Assembly: GCA_027604505.1 (NCBI GenBank)
Contig: JADIIX010000101.1
Coordinates: 2,850-66,849 of the forward strand
DNA from: Gonapodya sp. JEL0774
Lineage: Eukaryota > Monoblepharomycota > Monoblepharidomycetes > Monoblepharidales > Gonapodyaceae
Length of the DNA stretch: 64,000 nucleotides
Direction: 5' to 3'
Position numbers and translations under genes: made by a program. The notes below the pieces were generated by a model that saw nothing but the letters and a program-made list of their open reading frames with translations, had not been told where the DNA came from and made no database searches. Position 1 is the stretch's first letter. Every line of letters starts with the position of its first letter. Below are positions 11,393 to 24,535 of the stretch, in pieces.

Positions 11393-11859
11393 GGGATTGA
11401 TTTCACTTCTCTAGACGATCCGTTTTTGCAACATGCCGTGCAAAGCAGCACCAATGGAACCATCGCCACAAAACATCTGCAACTGCTAGAGTACCATTAA
11501 ATGGTCGCATGACAGTTCATTTGAATGTTCATGTGGCCATGTGAGCCGAGATTCCCCTCTCACATGATCTTCTTCATGTAAAACAGACACAGTATATTTG
11601 CTTAAACCATGTTTTTCAAGTTTCTTCTTGACTATTTTAAGTTCATAATAGTTCTGAAATTTGAACAGCTTCATCTCCAACGGGTTGAAGTTGTGCCGAA
11701 CTGATTTTCCAACAAAGTTTCCCGAGAGTCGAGATACAATTGTGCTCAGCTCCTCTACGACGACATCACCAAACTGCAGGGAGCGCAGGGTGGTCACATT
11801 GCAGCGGAATCGACGGAAGGTCCCCATCCTGATCAAAAAACGTGACAGCGGGAGACATA
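11393..11859. other. Divergent intergenic region, PSTK / MFS transporter
   Basis: Some 470 bases between the PSTK start (minus) and the transporter start (plus), presumably carrying both promoters. Open frames overlap on the minus strand (11486-11983) but have no domain signature and run into the transporter's first exon, so I treat them as shadows. Confidence 0.5.
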
Positions 11860-13820
11860 ATGCCGACAACAAATGCTTCCGCAGAAGCGTCCGAAACCAA
11901 CACCGATGACCACATCGGTTCACAGACAACTCTGTCAAATATTGAAGCTGGCGATGGGGATCTGACTGAAAGGAAGGAAACATCGGATGTCACGGAGGAT
12001 CAGCAAGCTCGAGACATCAAGGTTCACGAAATCCTCCTATCGGGCGTTGAACGAGAATCGCACGCTCTCACGGTGAAAGAAAATGAAGCGAAGGTCGGCT
12101 TGCAACCCGAAGAGGAACCGAAACAACGCTACGCGTGGACGGGAGAGGGGGGATTGGAGGGAGCTCTGGTAATCGTCGCGTCAGCTTTTGGCATGTTTTT
12201 TGGGATGGGGTTGATGTTTACATGGGGTAAGCTATTTGTCTCCTGAGGGATATTGAACGGAACATTCCGTGACGGATCTGTAACTGCCCTGGAATATCGT
12301 CACACCATACATTCAGGAGTGTACATGCGATTTTACTACTACAACAATATCTTTCCATCAACGTCGCTATTTCAACTCGCGTTTGTGGGATCTATGAACA
12401 TGGCGTTCCAGAACATCATTGGGTGAGGACAGGTTGCCATATACCACACTGTGTGGACTTTTTGATATCGATTAGAACGATCTCCATTCAGACCCTTCAT
12501 GGGATTCATCCAAGATCGCTTGGGTAATCAGTTGTGTGTGTTGGCAGGGGCAGCGATGCTCACAGGGAGCTTCATATTGGCTTCGTTCTGCACTCAATTC
12601 TGGCAATTGCTGTTGACCCAAGGGGTAATGTGAGCTGAACCTACCACATCTTGGAAATTTAAATGCACGTAAATTGATGGTGTTCTCAGGTACGGCATTT
12701 CCACAGCTTTCATGTATTTCACCTTCGTCTCGGTTCCCATCCAATACTATTCCCGCAATCGGGCTCTTGCTATCGGTATCGTGGTGTCTGGATCAGGGCT
12801 CGGCGGTATGTCCCTTGGCCCACTGACTCAGCGCATGATTGACGCATTGGGGTACACGTGGGCGCTTAGAATCACCGGATTGATGAGTGGGACGGTGGTT
12901 GGTTTGACAAGTATATTCTTGAAGGGAAAAAACCGGAAGGGTACCCAAAGTAGCAGCTTGCTCGCCTTTGAATTCTTCAAAGATGCCAACTTTAGTCGAT
13001 TGTTTCTCAGCAGCTTCTTTATGATGTGAGTCTTGCCATCTTTCAGGTATCTGAACTTCATGTTAAATCTCCTCAGCTAATCGAGTTTTGGTCGCTCTGC
13101 TCGTGCATATCAACTTGTGATACTGCTTTCATTAGGTGGGGTTTCTTTATTCCCTTCGGTTACATACCATCTTTCGCCGTCAACATTGGACTCTCCGCGA
13201 GCGATGGTGCATTCATCCTTGGGATGACTAACGGAGCAAGTGCTGCCGGGAGAGTTATCATAGGTTACTACGCTGACAGGATAGGTAATGTGAATGCGTT
13301 GACGGTCTGTCAGGTGAGTCTCACAGAGAGATGATGTATGTTTGAGGATTGAGAATGCGACAATCATCTGGTACAGGTGGTGTCGGCTGTGTTTTACTTT
13401 GGGCTCTGGCCATTCGCCAAGTCTTATGCTCCGTTGCTTGTGTTCGGACTCGGCTTTGGTTTCTTTTCCGGGGTAGGTCTAGTGTTGTTGGTGCACAATG
13501 TGGAGTTTTTGCTCATGCCAACTCCTCAAAAGGGATTCATCTCTCTGTTTCCCAGTTTTATCGCTCAAGTGTGGGGAGTTGATCGTATTACTCAACGAAT
13601 GGGTATTCAATTCAGTGGCAGTCTGCCTGGGGCGATCGCTGGGCAATCCGTCGCGGGGCTTTTCTTGGATCATTACACTACCAAGTTTGCCGATGGATCG
13701 ATCGTCATTGACTATGTACCTGCGATTTTGTGGGGTGCGAGCATGTTTTCCGTCACTGCATTGCTGACCATATGGGTGAGAATGGACTTGGCTAAGTGGA
13801 AGTTGTGGAAAAAAATCTAG
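11860..13820 (+). CDS. MFS monocarboxylate-type transporter
   Basis: A major facilitator superfamily protein of the monocarboxylate porter (MCT/Mch) type. Six exons (11860-12226, 12317-12422, 12492-12629, 12690-13025, 13136-13313, 13377-13820) make 522 residues. A ~95-residue acidic, hydrophilic N-terminal cytosolic region precedes twelve hydrophobic segments. Recognisable pieces are 'GVYMRFYYYNNIFP', 'GPFMGFIQDRLGN' (loop 2-3 of MFS), 'YYSRNRALAIGIVVSGSGLG' (the MCT RxxAxGIxxxGSxxG motif in TM5) and 'GRVIIGYYADRIGN' (second-half MFS loop). In intron 3 the donor is GTGAGC at 12630 rather than the nearby GTAATG, because only that restores the frame into 'MYGISTAFMYF'. Substrate unknown; yeast relatives are not proven monocarboxylate carriers. 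The upstream GTG at 11842 was rejected in favour of the ATG at 11860. Confidence 0.87.
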
Positions 13821-14457
13821 ACGGCACGATAGCAAACGCGCTAGCAAAATTGGAGCTCAGCTCTCCGCGCACTGCAATTAATTTCATTGTAATTGAAGAC
13901 AGTCGCCGCAGTTTGTCCTCGTGTGACCACAGCTAGCCTTCCCAAATTTATCAATTGTGATGAGCTCAGTCTACTGAACACCATCAGGAACGTGCCGAGC
14001 AGAACCATCACATAGCAACACCGGTGAGCTGCACATCCAAAACGTGAGTCGCGTATGTCTCAGGTGGCGATGGACCCACGAGAGTTGGCGATGGCGCGTG
14101 AAAATCAGGACAGATCCAATTGTGATTGCTCGCAATACAGAGTCATGCGAGGAGATGGAGACAACTTCGCTATTCAGCTGCACTCGCTTGTTGGAAGAAG
14201 ATTGTCAACATTCTCGCATTTGTTCGGGAGCTCTGGATATGTATAACTTTGCAGGGAGTGATTGTGACGGCGGAGTGTGTTCCCATCAATACGAGGATTT
14301 CGAATGGCGCTACCATGCCACTTTGCCAGTAATCTGAGTATAAAATTAACTATTGCCTTTTATATCATCGTCTTCTGCGTGTCACTTCTGTCGCACCTTC
14401 GGTTCTTGTACTTTCAATCTTCCAATCAGTGCGTGGTTCACAATATAACATCGATTG
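13821..14457. other. Spacer upstream of the LST2-domain gene
   Basis: All three plus-strand frames are open for ~200 bases between 14044 and 14335, and a short peptide frame starting 'MSQVAMDPRELAMARENQD' (14055) looks protein-like, but no domain or clear splice path links it to a neighbour. It may be a small gene or an upstream exon; I could not decide. Confidence 0.35.
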
Positions 14458-17318
14458 ATGCAGCGCTTCTGGCGCTCAAGAACGACAGACGACTTAACCC
14501 AAGGCAGACAGGCATCCCTCAAATCCTCCACAGTGTCGACCATCATGAAAGTCTTCGACCGGGCGTCTGTGTCACGACCATTGTCACTTATAGTTGACAC
14601 TAGCCACGCCACCAGGTCAGAAAATTGGCCACGGAATGCCCAGCTCACTCGATTAGATTCTTCGCAACATCTGGTCTCAGGTGGTCTCGATGAACGCAGC
14701 AAGTCCCACGACGTTCTTCCGACTACTTCAGCCACTCCGCGCCCACTTCGTAGGAGCCACACATCTCTAAAATCGATTCCGTTGCCTTCACAAAAGACTC
14801 CCATGCAACGATCGACGCCTCCCTTCCTTCCAATCCTAGCCACATCTGTGCTCACCCTCTCCGCAGACACGCCAGTTACAGATCTATTCGAAGACTTCAC
14901 AGTGCCCGCAAATATCTACTACAAATCAGACGAAAATATTTCATTCGAGGAAGATGAATGGCTCAACTCAGCAGCCTTGGATATTGACGAGGCAATGAAT
15001 CTTGCGCCGGAGTCCTGTGCGGTGAGGGAAGCATCAGTAGTGAACACAGACATGTCGAAACTCCCGCCACGACCTCACTCATCCCGGTGCGCGTCTCGTT
15101 TCGCCAAGTCTGATGCTTCTCTTCCCACATCTGCCAATCAATTTGACACCAATGCGAGAATCGAGTCCGTCCCCGCAGTTCCACGTCTCCGAGCGTCTCC
15201 AAAACCGGGATTAAACTTGAATCGAAATTCGTGTCCAGTGTTTAGCACACCGCATATTCACTCCGAAACTCCTCGTGCCCTCGATAGGGGTTCCATTGAT
15301 CTAGAGAGCCCAGCATCACCAAATTGTACGGGGCAGGCAAACTCGCCGAGCACCGAAATGGGGATACCCGTCGCTCAAGAAAGGCTTGTAGCAGTTACGA
15401 AACATAAGCTTGACATGGGACGGGTAGTGTCTCTTACCTCGTCACCACTGCCGAGCGAAAGCAACAGAGCGACAAGCAATCCAGTGTTGGGGACCGTCGC
15501 TTCTCGGCCACCACTCCCAACCACCACCGAGCATATAATTTCGGCTCCTCCTCCACTCCCATTAGTCTCTTCTCCGCTTACTTCCTACAGAGCGTGCTCA
15601 CCTGTGGCCACGGACGAGGCCATTGCCCCCACGTCGCAAACGAGCTCCTCTGCCGCGCCTCATGCTCCAAGCATAAGGCCTACTGCTCACTTGATCGCAC
15701 TCGCAATTCGTACTACCGCTCCGTCCAAGAACCTCTTTGGACGACCCCGAGCACAGCACGGTACAGCGTCCGCAACTCCAATATCACGACTCGGGTCCAA
15801 TCCCGCGGGAATGTTTCGACTCGGGAAAAATAAAAGGGAAGGCGGCAAAGGAGCAAAGGTACCGGGTGTGAATGAAGATGAGCTAGTGGGGTTGTTCTGG
15901 CACGCTGGTGAGTTTGAGCCGCAAATCGCGAAATGGGGTTACAAAGCAATCCCAAAAACTTACCTAAACCATTACCTCTTGCACGAAAGATGAGCAACTT
16001 CTTAACGCCGTTCACCGTCTAAGGGAAGTGCCCCCCTACACATATCATTCGAGTCGCCTCGCCCAACGTACTGAGACAGTGCACAAACGTCAGAAAGTGC
16101 TCCTCGACACGTTATACCTCCTTGCAGAGCAGGTGGATAGAGTTGACAGCATGAAGGATGAATCAGCAATCTTCGCGGATCGATCATATCGGCGGACATT
16201 ACCGTTGGACGATCAGAGGGAACTCGAATTCGGGTACAGTGAAAACATCATGTTCGCTGCCCAGGCTCTAAGTACAGGGTTTCGGATTCGGTGAGCCTTG
16301 GTTTATTTCCTCTTGGCAGGGCCCCAAATTTCATTTTATGTGTCTGCTCGAACTAGTGGTGTGGAAGCTCATTCCCCGATCCTCACGCCTCCCGCTCAGC
16401 AGCTCACGGCTTCTTTCGAAGCCTTGCGATGGGTCATACGTGGTCGTGCAGTGAGAAGCCCCCGGCCCCCGTATGACGACGAAGCTATCCGGACAGTGCT
16501 TCGAGACTTCGACAGAGCATGGTGCACTTTTGAGGAGGTCATTTGCGAGAAATACTTCAGCGCAATGTATATGGGAAGAAGTGGTCAGCATGATGTCGAC
16601 ATGTTTTCGGTAGGTCCAGTCTCCAACCAAGCATATCATTTTGGCTATGAAATATCTACTTTGGCATCGGAAAATTGGGCTTCTGCAGATCCTCATGTCT
16701 GAAACTCTTCTTCGAGCAATCTCTCACAACTACATGACTCTCAGTCAGATACTCGAGTACGATCCTGTCATCTTTCTCGCTCTACCCCGACTCACCGTGG
16801 TGGGCGGTCTGCTCCACTTCCCTGGAATGGTAGATCTCGTGAATCCCGAGACGTGCATACGTTGGTTTAGACACAAATGCACCAATATGAGAGAGTTGCG
16901 GTGGGAGCTAGAGGCACTGGAAGCGAGGGAGCTCGCGGAATTGGAACGGATGCTTTGTGGGGGAACTGAATCGGACACCGACAACGTGGACACTAAAAGT
17001 ACTACAGTTGTCAATCAACGCATTCAACGCGTATTTATGGAGGTTTGCGGAGTTGCGGATGATCTGCAAACCGGACCGAAGGCTAGGGAGTTTGTGCAAG
17101 TTCTCAACAGCGTGTTGTCGATGTACAAAGAAAGTGAGCCCGAGAAGGGAAAGTCCGGAGGCGGTAGAGGTGCAGAAGCTGGAAGTAGACGTCAAATCGC
17201 ACAGGGAAGTGATCGCAAAAAACGGTGGTCTTGGTTTTGGAGCAGCATCGGAGACACGAGTCATTCTGGAGGTGGTGGGGGAACAACGACTGAGTCAGTA
17301 CAAGCATCGCCTCGTTAA
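14458..17318 (+). CDS. LST2-domain protein lacking a FYVE finger
   Basis: Four exons (14458-15907, 15990-16290, 16357-16609, 16689-17318) give 877 residues. The first ~480 residues are Ser/Pro-rich and probably disordered. From there the protein matches the N-terminal domain of lateral signaling target protein 2 (ZFYVE28/LST2), a regulator of endosomal receptor signalling: 'LVGLFWHADEQLLNAV' aligns with human 'LLARFYYADEELNQVA', 'ENIMFAAQALSTGFRIR' with the 'LWFGAECLAAGS' region, and 'SQILEYDPVIFLALPRLTVV' with 'IDDYEPALMFTIPRLAIV'. Splicing 15908-15989 creates the conserved ADEQL junction, which proves that the long N-terminal exon and the domain belong to one gene. Animal LST2 ends in a FYVE zinc finger; here the protein ends in a Ser/Gly/Lys-rich tail with no cysteine cluster. 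Confidence 0.8.
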
Positions 17319-17618
17319 TCACAGAAGCGTGAAGTTTTCGGTCCAAGCGTCATCGTAACTTGCTTCCAAGGGAAAATAGGAAATTCAGTGTTGAAGCATC
17401 GTAAATCAATTAGTGTATCACTGAATTACAAAGAATAATGGGGTGGGGTGCAAATCCCCGAGTAACTTGAGATACAAGAGATGGTGTTTATACAGTGTGT
17501 GAACGTCCCGTAAATAAATCAGTTGTAGTACTTCATCCAACGAGGGGAAAACTGTAACGATAGTCCGTGTCAATGGATGCACGACATGTCCAATGTCATA
17601 TTACGCGCACGCGGAAAG
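17319..17618. other. Convergent 3' spacer
   Basis: Short 3' flank between the plus-strand LST2-domain gene and the minus-strand Boi-like gene. A/T-rich, with no gene seen. Confidence 0.5.
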
Positions 17619-20373
17619 TCAGACATGCAAATCGAGATCCGCAAGCAAGTCCGCAACATCCCGCACTTTCATGCGCTCGAAGGAGTGCTGAGTCGAGCTT
17701 GCCTTGGATGAAGAGCCTGTTTTCAAATCGGTCGGTCTTGTTGGCCCTTTGCGCTTGCTCAATATAGCTGGTTGGAGAGAAACCAACGAGAGGGCAGTGC
17801 CGGGTTGTTTTATAGCTAAATATTTATATCTTGAACCTTTGCTGAAAATGGAAACACAGGCAAGCAACCAACCCTGTGTCGCATTGATCAATACGCGAAT
17901 CCACTCTGTCATTTCCAACTGGTTGGGCGCTGCCAGAACAAAACTCTCCGATGCATTATGGATCAGCCTAAAGCGATAGGGAGTTACAAAGGTGCTCGAG
18001 AGTTCCAAGATATTCGATGTAGACGTTCCGACAAAACTTTCATCCGAATCTGGGGCAAGGCGATAACCCGCGAGACAAAAAGCTTTGAAGAGAGTTCGAT
18101 TCTTGACAGAGAACCTCATATGAATGGAAATACGCATCATTTGTTGGACTTCTGGTGCAAACTCACTCCATTTTCTCGGTGAAGGTAAAGCCAGTCATCC
18201 CGGAGCTCCACCCATCTTCGCTTCCAGCCAACCGCCACTGATCCCAACGAAGATTTCACCAATGGCTTTATTCCCAGGTGTCCATATCTGTCAACTGAAC
18301 TGTCGGCCGGCTCAATCGTGAAAGTTGGTCCGTCAGAGTTGCTAACTACTGCAGGTTGATCCACGAAAAGATCTCGCTGGAAGACAGTGGTGGGTGAGCG
18401 CACTGTACTGATGGTGGGATTGGTTATCGCTTTGATAGATGCGAAAGACGACCTGGGCGTAATACTGCGGAAGTCGCTATCGGAAAGTGACGAGGTGTCA
18501 TTGGAACCACGACGAGGACGAGGGTGAACGAGCTTCTTCACAAAGGTTGCAACGGTACTCCATGTTCTGAAGGGGTGCAGCTATTAGCTACATCAGCTTC
18601 ACATGGCATCGTAAACTGTGCAACCTACTTGGAGACACTATGAGCTGTTGGTGCTTCTTTCTCCTCCTTCATTTGTCCATGATAATCCCATCGAGAGACT
18701 AAAGTTTCCATTGAAACAGTCTGCGTCTTCTGGTGTTCGGGGCGGAGATCAGTTAGAAAGTACTGTGATTCATCGCACCGAGGAGCCAACGACAAATCTG
18801 GCACGGGACTGAGGTGTACTGTCTCCATTAAAGAGTTGACGTTGAAGCTGTCGTTACTTAATTTCGAAAGATCGCTCGTGGAACCCCTAGCATTTGAACT
18901 GTCTGTTGAAGTACGAGCTCGGCCAACCACCGGAATTGTTGGAAGTACTGCTCGATCAGCACCATCCGTGTTGCTGTGCTCCGGGAGAAAAGTCGCTTCT
19001 AAAGTGTTTATGGCAGTCTCGGTGGTGAATCCGCGAGAAATGATGTTGTCATGTGGCTTGTGAGTGGACAGTTCATTCCCAATCCAAAGGGAGAAGGGTT
19101 TATCACTGGGATGTGATGAGACATCAATAAATCGCTTTGAAAAAGGTGAGCTCCTTATGAGCTCGTTTTGCGGGATGCCAATATATAGACCTCCAGCGAT
19201 GGATTGTGATACTTTTGATCCACGGCGGCCATCACTTGGTCTCCACGCGGAGTTTCCTGGAGTCTTCACTTCTTCCAAGATAGGTTGAAGATTGGACTCT
19301 TTCATTCGTGGTCCTCTTTTGTCCACAAGTGCCCAAAGCTCATACAAAATGAAGACGCGGTGCTGAATGGACGCCACTCCCAGATCGCGAAGCGATCCAA
19401 GCGTTTGGGAAACCAGGAGACGACCATTTATATTATGTGCTGCAATCACGAATAGCAGATCTCTGAATTGAAACACAGTTGCTGCGTTAAGGGACAAGAC
19501 CTACAACGGAACATCACCAGATACTGTTCCATCCCGATTGCAACCAACCAAGTCACTGCATCATCGACGGACCATTCGTCTACCACTGTGTTGAGTGATT
19601 CAAGAGCAGTAGAATCCAGGATCATGCTCCGATACGAGACACTCTTGGCACGGAGAGTATCAGTTTCCTGTTGGTCCTCCGGATCGATCACTGGAAGGTT
19701 GGCTCGCGGAAGAGTCAGTGGTCTCATTCGTTTTGGAATTGTGCCTGATGAATCGTTTCTTCTACGACCTCTCTGGGACATTAAGGTGCCATAACGACTG
19801 ACAAGGGACTGCATGTCGCTCTCTGTAAAACTGATGATATCCTCCTCGTCGACATAGAAGTCGTTAGCAGAAAGGCGGCTCATTGACGTTTGGTCGTCAG
19901 ACAATGCTTCGGCCTCCCGCTTGAGCTCCTCGACGAGAGCAGAGAAGCGAGCCATGCGGGAGGTGTCGACATTCCGGAAGTTCACGGTTGTGACTTGCGA
20001 ATTGTGGAACAAACCCAATTGCCCGCTGAAGGTCCGTCCCTTTATATTTTGTAACACCGTTAGAGCGATTTGAACGAGAACAGTTGTCGAACCTGAAGGG
20101 AACTATTGAAACATACCAGCCACCATCCATCGTGATACTCTTCGTCGTCTTCCACCACACAGAGGGGGGTTCCAGCTGACACCGTGATCTCATCTTCTTC
20201 TACCTTTATTTGCAGAGATGACGATGTCGTCAGATGCATATTTTGAGACGATTGCGGGTGGACGCCAGCCGCTGCAAATGGGCAGACACGAGACAACTCA
20301 CCCCAACGATGTCTTCACATGCAAACACAATCAGCTGCGGTGTTTTCGTATCACGGTTGCCGGAACCCTTCAT
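17619..20373 (-). CDS. Boi-type SH3-SAM-PH scaffold protein
   Basis: The domain order matches budding-yeast Boi1/Boi2, which link Cdc42 polarity to exocytosis at the cell cortex. The SH3 domain (about 20000-20270) contains 'GTPLCVVEDDEEYHDGWW'; splicing out the intron that starts GTATGT joins this to 'LGRTFSGQLGLFHNSQV', the WWxGR...GLFPxxYV signature. A SAM domain (about 19330-19575) starts 'DEWSVDDAVTWLVAIGMEQY' and continues after an intron as 'LGSLRDLGVASIQHR'. The PH domain (about 17850-18290) has 'GWKRRWVELRDDWLYLHRE' and later 'ESFVLAAPNQLEMTEWIRVL' with the conserved Trp of the C-terminal helix. Long Ser/Thr-rich linkers separate the domains. The first exon is uncertain: an ATG at 20373 gives 'MKGSGNRDTKTPQLIVF', but its phase to the next exon did not close cleanly. 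The start is ~120 bp from the divergent HEATR6 start. Confidence 0.8.
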
Positions 20374-20494
20374 GCGACCAAGAGGAAGATAGCGCTAGAA
20401 TTGTTGGCGATGTTGAAACGCTGACCGGCATCAGCTGGCTCACATATGACACCAACCCTTGCTCCCCGCACACGCCGAATTGAACACATCCCGT

Positions 20495-23400
20495 ATGAAT
20501 ACGAACGATTTCTCGCAGATATCTCGATCTCTTCTCGATACCAGTAATCAGCAACAGCAACAATCACTTCTGATACAACTTTTGAACCTCCCGGATGAGC
20601 TAACCGCGTTGGTGTGTGTTGACACCATCATTCGTTGCATTCTTGTGGATTCATCGAAACTCTGACAGTTGGAACTACAAGATGTGTCGAGACTTATTTT
20701 CGACTGTAATCGGAAGTTTCGCAAAGTCGAGCCGGCTGTTGCTACTCGGTATGCGACGTGGATGGCAAAAATTGCCCGAAACGGGAGAGTGAGCCCTGTT
20801 TACCAATTGAGCTTCGTGACTCCCGACTCATTAACTGATTCTAAAGATCAAGTTCTCCGGTACGCTGTTTGATGATACTACGGCGTTTCTTGCGGAGTCA
20901 GTAGCCTCGACCAGCCAAGCGCACTCGCCGATGACTGTTGCCTTTCTCAGGACATTAGGCATTCTGCTCTGGGATGGAACAGCCTCTCTGCAAAAAGTGG
21001 GTATGCTGGTCTATCATCGTTATGGTTAGTATCTCAAGATGTGCACTGCGTAGGGTGCAGTCGACAATTTGGCCCCGTCACTCCTCATGCTGTCTGCCAA
21101 AGCCAATGCCGACCCCGAGTCTCGGCGCCTTGCAGTATCAGTTCTTGGTCAGATTTTCGATAGGGGGGGAAATTACACGACGAACTATCGAAAACAGGCA
21201 CTTCCTGTTCTTCTACAAGGGTTGTCTGTGGTTGACTCCCCTGAGTTTCGAGGAAGTCGGAGTTCTCTACGCGCAAGTTGCTACGCACCGCTCTTTTCAG
21301 AGCTATTATGCGAATCTAATGGAGTTATGCCAATTTTCAAAGCTTCTGACCTCAATACTTAGGGTCCTCTGCGGAGTTTTCCGCGAAGACAAGAAAGTAT
21401 CCAATGATGTGGTCAACAACCTCGTATATTTTCTTCCCAAATGCTTATATGGCACTTGTGAGCTTTTTTGAACGTACTTGGTTGTTTGCCCTGAAGCTCA
21501 CTGGTCAAGGGGCGGCAGTTAAATCTGCATCTCACTCGCGCCCACAGACTCCAACGCTTCGAAGAGATTCAATGCCTACGATATCCCGTCATGCATTTTC
21601 TCGAGGAAACTCTGCTCGAGAACGATCGGATTCAGATATGTCCGATGGCGAGATGGGAGGAATGTGAGTTCTGTTGAAAAACTATTCCAGACTGAGTTTA
21701 CAATGAGCTCTACTGACGAGGTGTTCCATGAGGAAGCAACGAAGAATGGAAGCTTCGTGTTCAAGCACTCGCCTGCCTCCAGATCATTGCCGAGGTATGC
21801 TGAAGTGTGACAAGCCACGCAGAACACACCATTGAAATGATGTCGACCAATGACAGCTGAACCCGCGGTCCTTGCACGCTCATTGGTCCAAGTTTTTTTC
21901 TACCGACCACGACAGAGATAGTCCCTCCATAGTTGCGCTCGTATCTAGCCCAGTACCAGGAGGAACAGATCTCTTGCAAGAGCGGCGCGCCCGGCTTGCT
22001 GCATGCGCTGCAATTCAATCTATGCTTGAGGATTCAGCAACATTTTTAGGGGGATTAGATGCAAGGTACAGAACTTGTCCCCATTTCGCTAATCCGCGAT
22101 GGGGTGATGTGTGTTCGTGATGTGTGGATCACAATAATGTTTAGACCCGTCAAGACCTCATTTGTTTCCTTGGGAGAGCGTATCGCTTCGCACGTACGAA
22201 AGCTTCACATCGACCTCTTTGCAGCGACTGATATCTCGATCGATAAGGAGGTGAAGGCTGGGTGCTTGAAAGTGAGAAACAGTTGAGTATTTTGGGACAT
22301 TCTCAAATAACTTCCTTCTTCGAAGTGCATATGGACATTGGCAAAGAATTGCCCCTATGATAAATTTGCCATGGATTACCCAATCGAGATTGCGTCCAAA
22401 TTATCTCGGTACATCCGACCATCAGGTGCGGACCAAGGGGGATAAAAAGGATACGCTCAATTCCACACACACCTGAGGCAATCGCTTTTCGTTTCGTTTT
22501 CTTTTTTTTTTACTGTTCAGAAAGTCCTTCAGTTCTCACTAGCGCACTTGAAGCTGTTTCCGCGGTCCTTGTATCCTCGCCACGGGCGGTAGGCCGGATG
22601 TTCCTTCTGGAAACTGCACAAACTAATACCCGGGCAGCTCCTTTTCTCCAAAATGTTCTCGAAATGTCTCGTACTGGAGGACCAACTGAAAGTATTTTGA
22701 TCAGATGCAAGGCTCTCGAGTTTCTTGCCAGTGTGACTGTAGTGTGCGAGGACAGCAAAGAAAGCTTTTGGTGGGTTGACTCTTTTTCCAGTTCCAATTC
22801 CTTGTACTCATCTCATCCGATTTACTTCGTTTGGGGCTAAGTAATCTAGAACGTCTTGTAAAGCCGATCATTGATGGTATATTGTCAGATCAAGGTATCA
22901 GTGCCATGGGGGTGGAACACAACATTCGATTGGCGGCGATGGGCACGCTCGAGTGCTTGATGAACATTGCGGGACAATATTCGGAGGTGAGCAACATTTG
23001 TGAAATGCTTATTTCCACGAGTTGACAAGGCGTTTTCACCACTCATGACCTACGTCGATTATGCATTTTTCTTAGGCGTTTACAGCATCATGGTGGACAA
23101 CTACATTGAGTTTGACACTAGGAGTTCTTGGTAAAGACGGATCCCCTGTTGCGCTTGCGGCTGTGCTCAACTGTCTGGCGTGCTTGGGCCCGCCATTTCA
23201 CTTCCTACCTGTAAGCGTCTCTGTCAAATGGAAGGAATGATAAAGGTTCCGTAATCCGTTGTACAACTAGGATCGGGATCGAAATGCTCTCAAGGCAGTC
23301 ACTTTGGGTCAAGTCGCTCACGAGGAGTCATCAGTGCGGGCGGCAGCTGCCCGAACCCTGGGTGTGCTGGCTGCAGCTCGTGAAGTTGAACAAGTGAGCA

Positions 23401-24406
23401 ACACATGGTGAAGTTTGCCCTTTCTGAGCAGCCAAGATCGTTAATATTACTTTTCTCACCGTCTTTGTAAGGATTCCCTGTTTGTCGAAGATTTAGCGGA
23501 AGCTCTAATAACTTTGAACAAAGATGACGCTTTTGGTGTCCGTTTGAAGGCTTCCTGGGGACTCGCAAACTTGTGCGATAAAGCCGCGAATCTGATGGGG
23601 TACCTTCCGTGTTTATCCTCAATATTGGAAATATTTCATCTCACACGCTTTCGTTCCAGTGCAGCACCAACGTCTTTGATTGATACATCTATGCCTCCTA
23701 TCTCCGATGAACTGATTAGTAACTTACTCGCTTCCGCAACCACGTCTTGCCGTGACAATGACAAATGCCGCGGAAACGGAGTGCGTGCCGTTGGTAATTT
23801 ACTCAAGCGGGTTGAGCTGCCGTGGACAAGGTGTCATAGTGTACAAGTCGAGGAAGCAGTCAGGAGTTTGGTCGGTTGCCTTGGCTCAGGAAGCTCTGTC
23901 AAGGTGAATATCATCTGCATTTGGTGGAATATTTTTTTAGTGCTTATTATCTGGTTCGTTGACACTGGATGATTAGACCAGGTGGAATGCTGCCCGTGCT
24001 GTGTCAAACCTGCTTAGAAACCCGGCTCTTCCTATTGATTCCGCACCTTGGTCTTCGACTTTAATTCTAGCGCTGATCGACTGCATGAAACCCACTTGCA
24101 AGAACTTCAAAGTGCGGGCCTACGCAGCGGAAGCTTTATGTGCACCTGTTTCCCTGGAGCGCTACGGCGGTAGAGCCAACGCGGAACACGTGCACTGTGC
24201 TGTAAAGGAGTGTCTGGAACAGTTGAAAGAATCTGACATCACAGGCCCCCAAGAATGGCAACATCGTGATCAGCTGGAGAAGCAGGTAAGTTGAGTTGAA
24301 TGAAAGTTAGCGGGATAAGCTCACGTGAGCGATTTGATTGTTGAGAGGACGAATTTGACAGCTTCAGGCAACACTCGCGCATTTGAATCCGCTCTTGGCT
24401 CTGTAA
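20495..24406 (+). CDS. HEATR6: HEATR6-like HEAT-repeat protein
   Basis: A large alpha-solenoid protein split into many exons, resembling HEATR6, a poorly characterised conserved protein missing from most Dikarya. The clearest family block is near the C-terminus (about 23985-24290): 'WNAARAVSNLLRNPALP', 'APWSSTLILALIDCMKPTCK' and 'KNFKVRAYAAEALCAP', which parallel human HEATR6 'WNACYALGNMFKNPALP...APWTSQAYNAL...KNFKVRIRSAAALS'. Earlier exons show HEAT-like helices ('ESRRLAVSVLGQIFDRGG', 'EEAVRSLVGCLGSGSSVK'). The start at 20495 ('MNTNDFSQISRSLLD') precedes a Q-run. The last exon is reached by splicing CAG|GTAAGT at 24285 to an acceptor at 24361, giving 'LQATLAHLNPLLAL' and a stop at 24404-24406. 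Middle exon borders were not all resolved, so total length is approximate (about 900 residues or more). Confidence 0.75.
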
Positions 24407-24535
24407 GATCTAGTTTGTACGACAGTTTAGGGATTGCGATTGCATTTTAGGCTTCAGCGCTTTAAACAGCCATAAGGCGAAGATTGTACCGGCCCAGTTA
24501 CATGATTTCTGTAGATGATACATACTCGGATAATT

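Noticed and set aside
17430-17480. Possible T-arm 'ggggtgcaaatcccc'
   Set aside because: The upstream 50 bases do not fold into the remaining cloverleaf arms.
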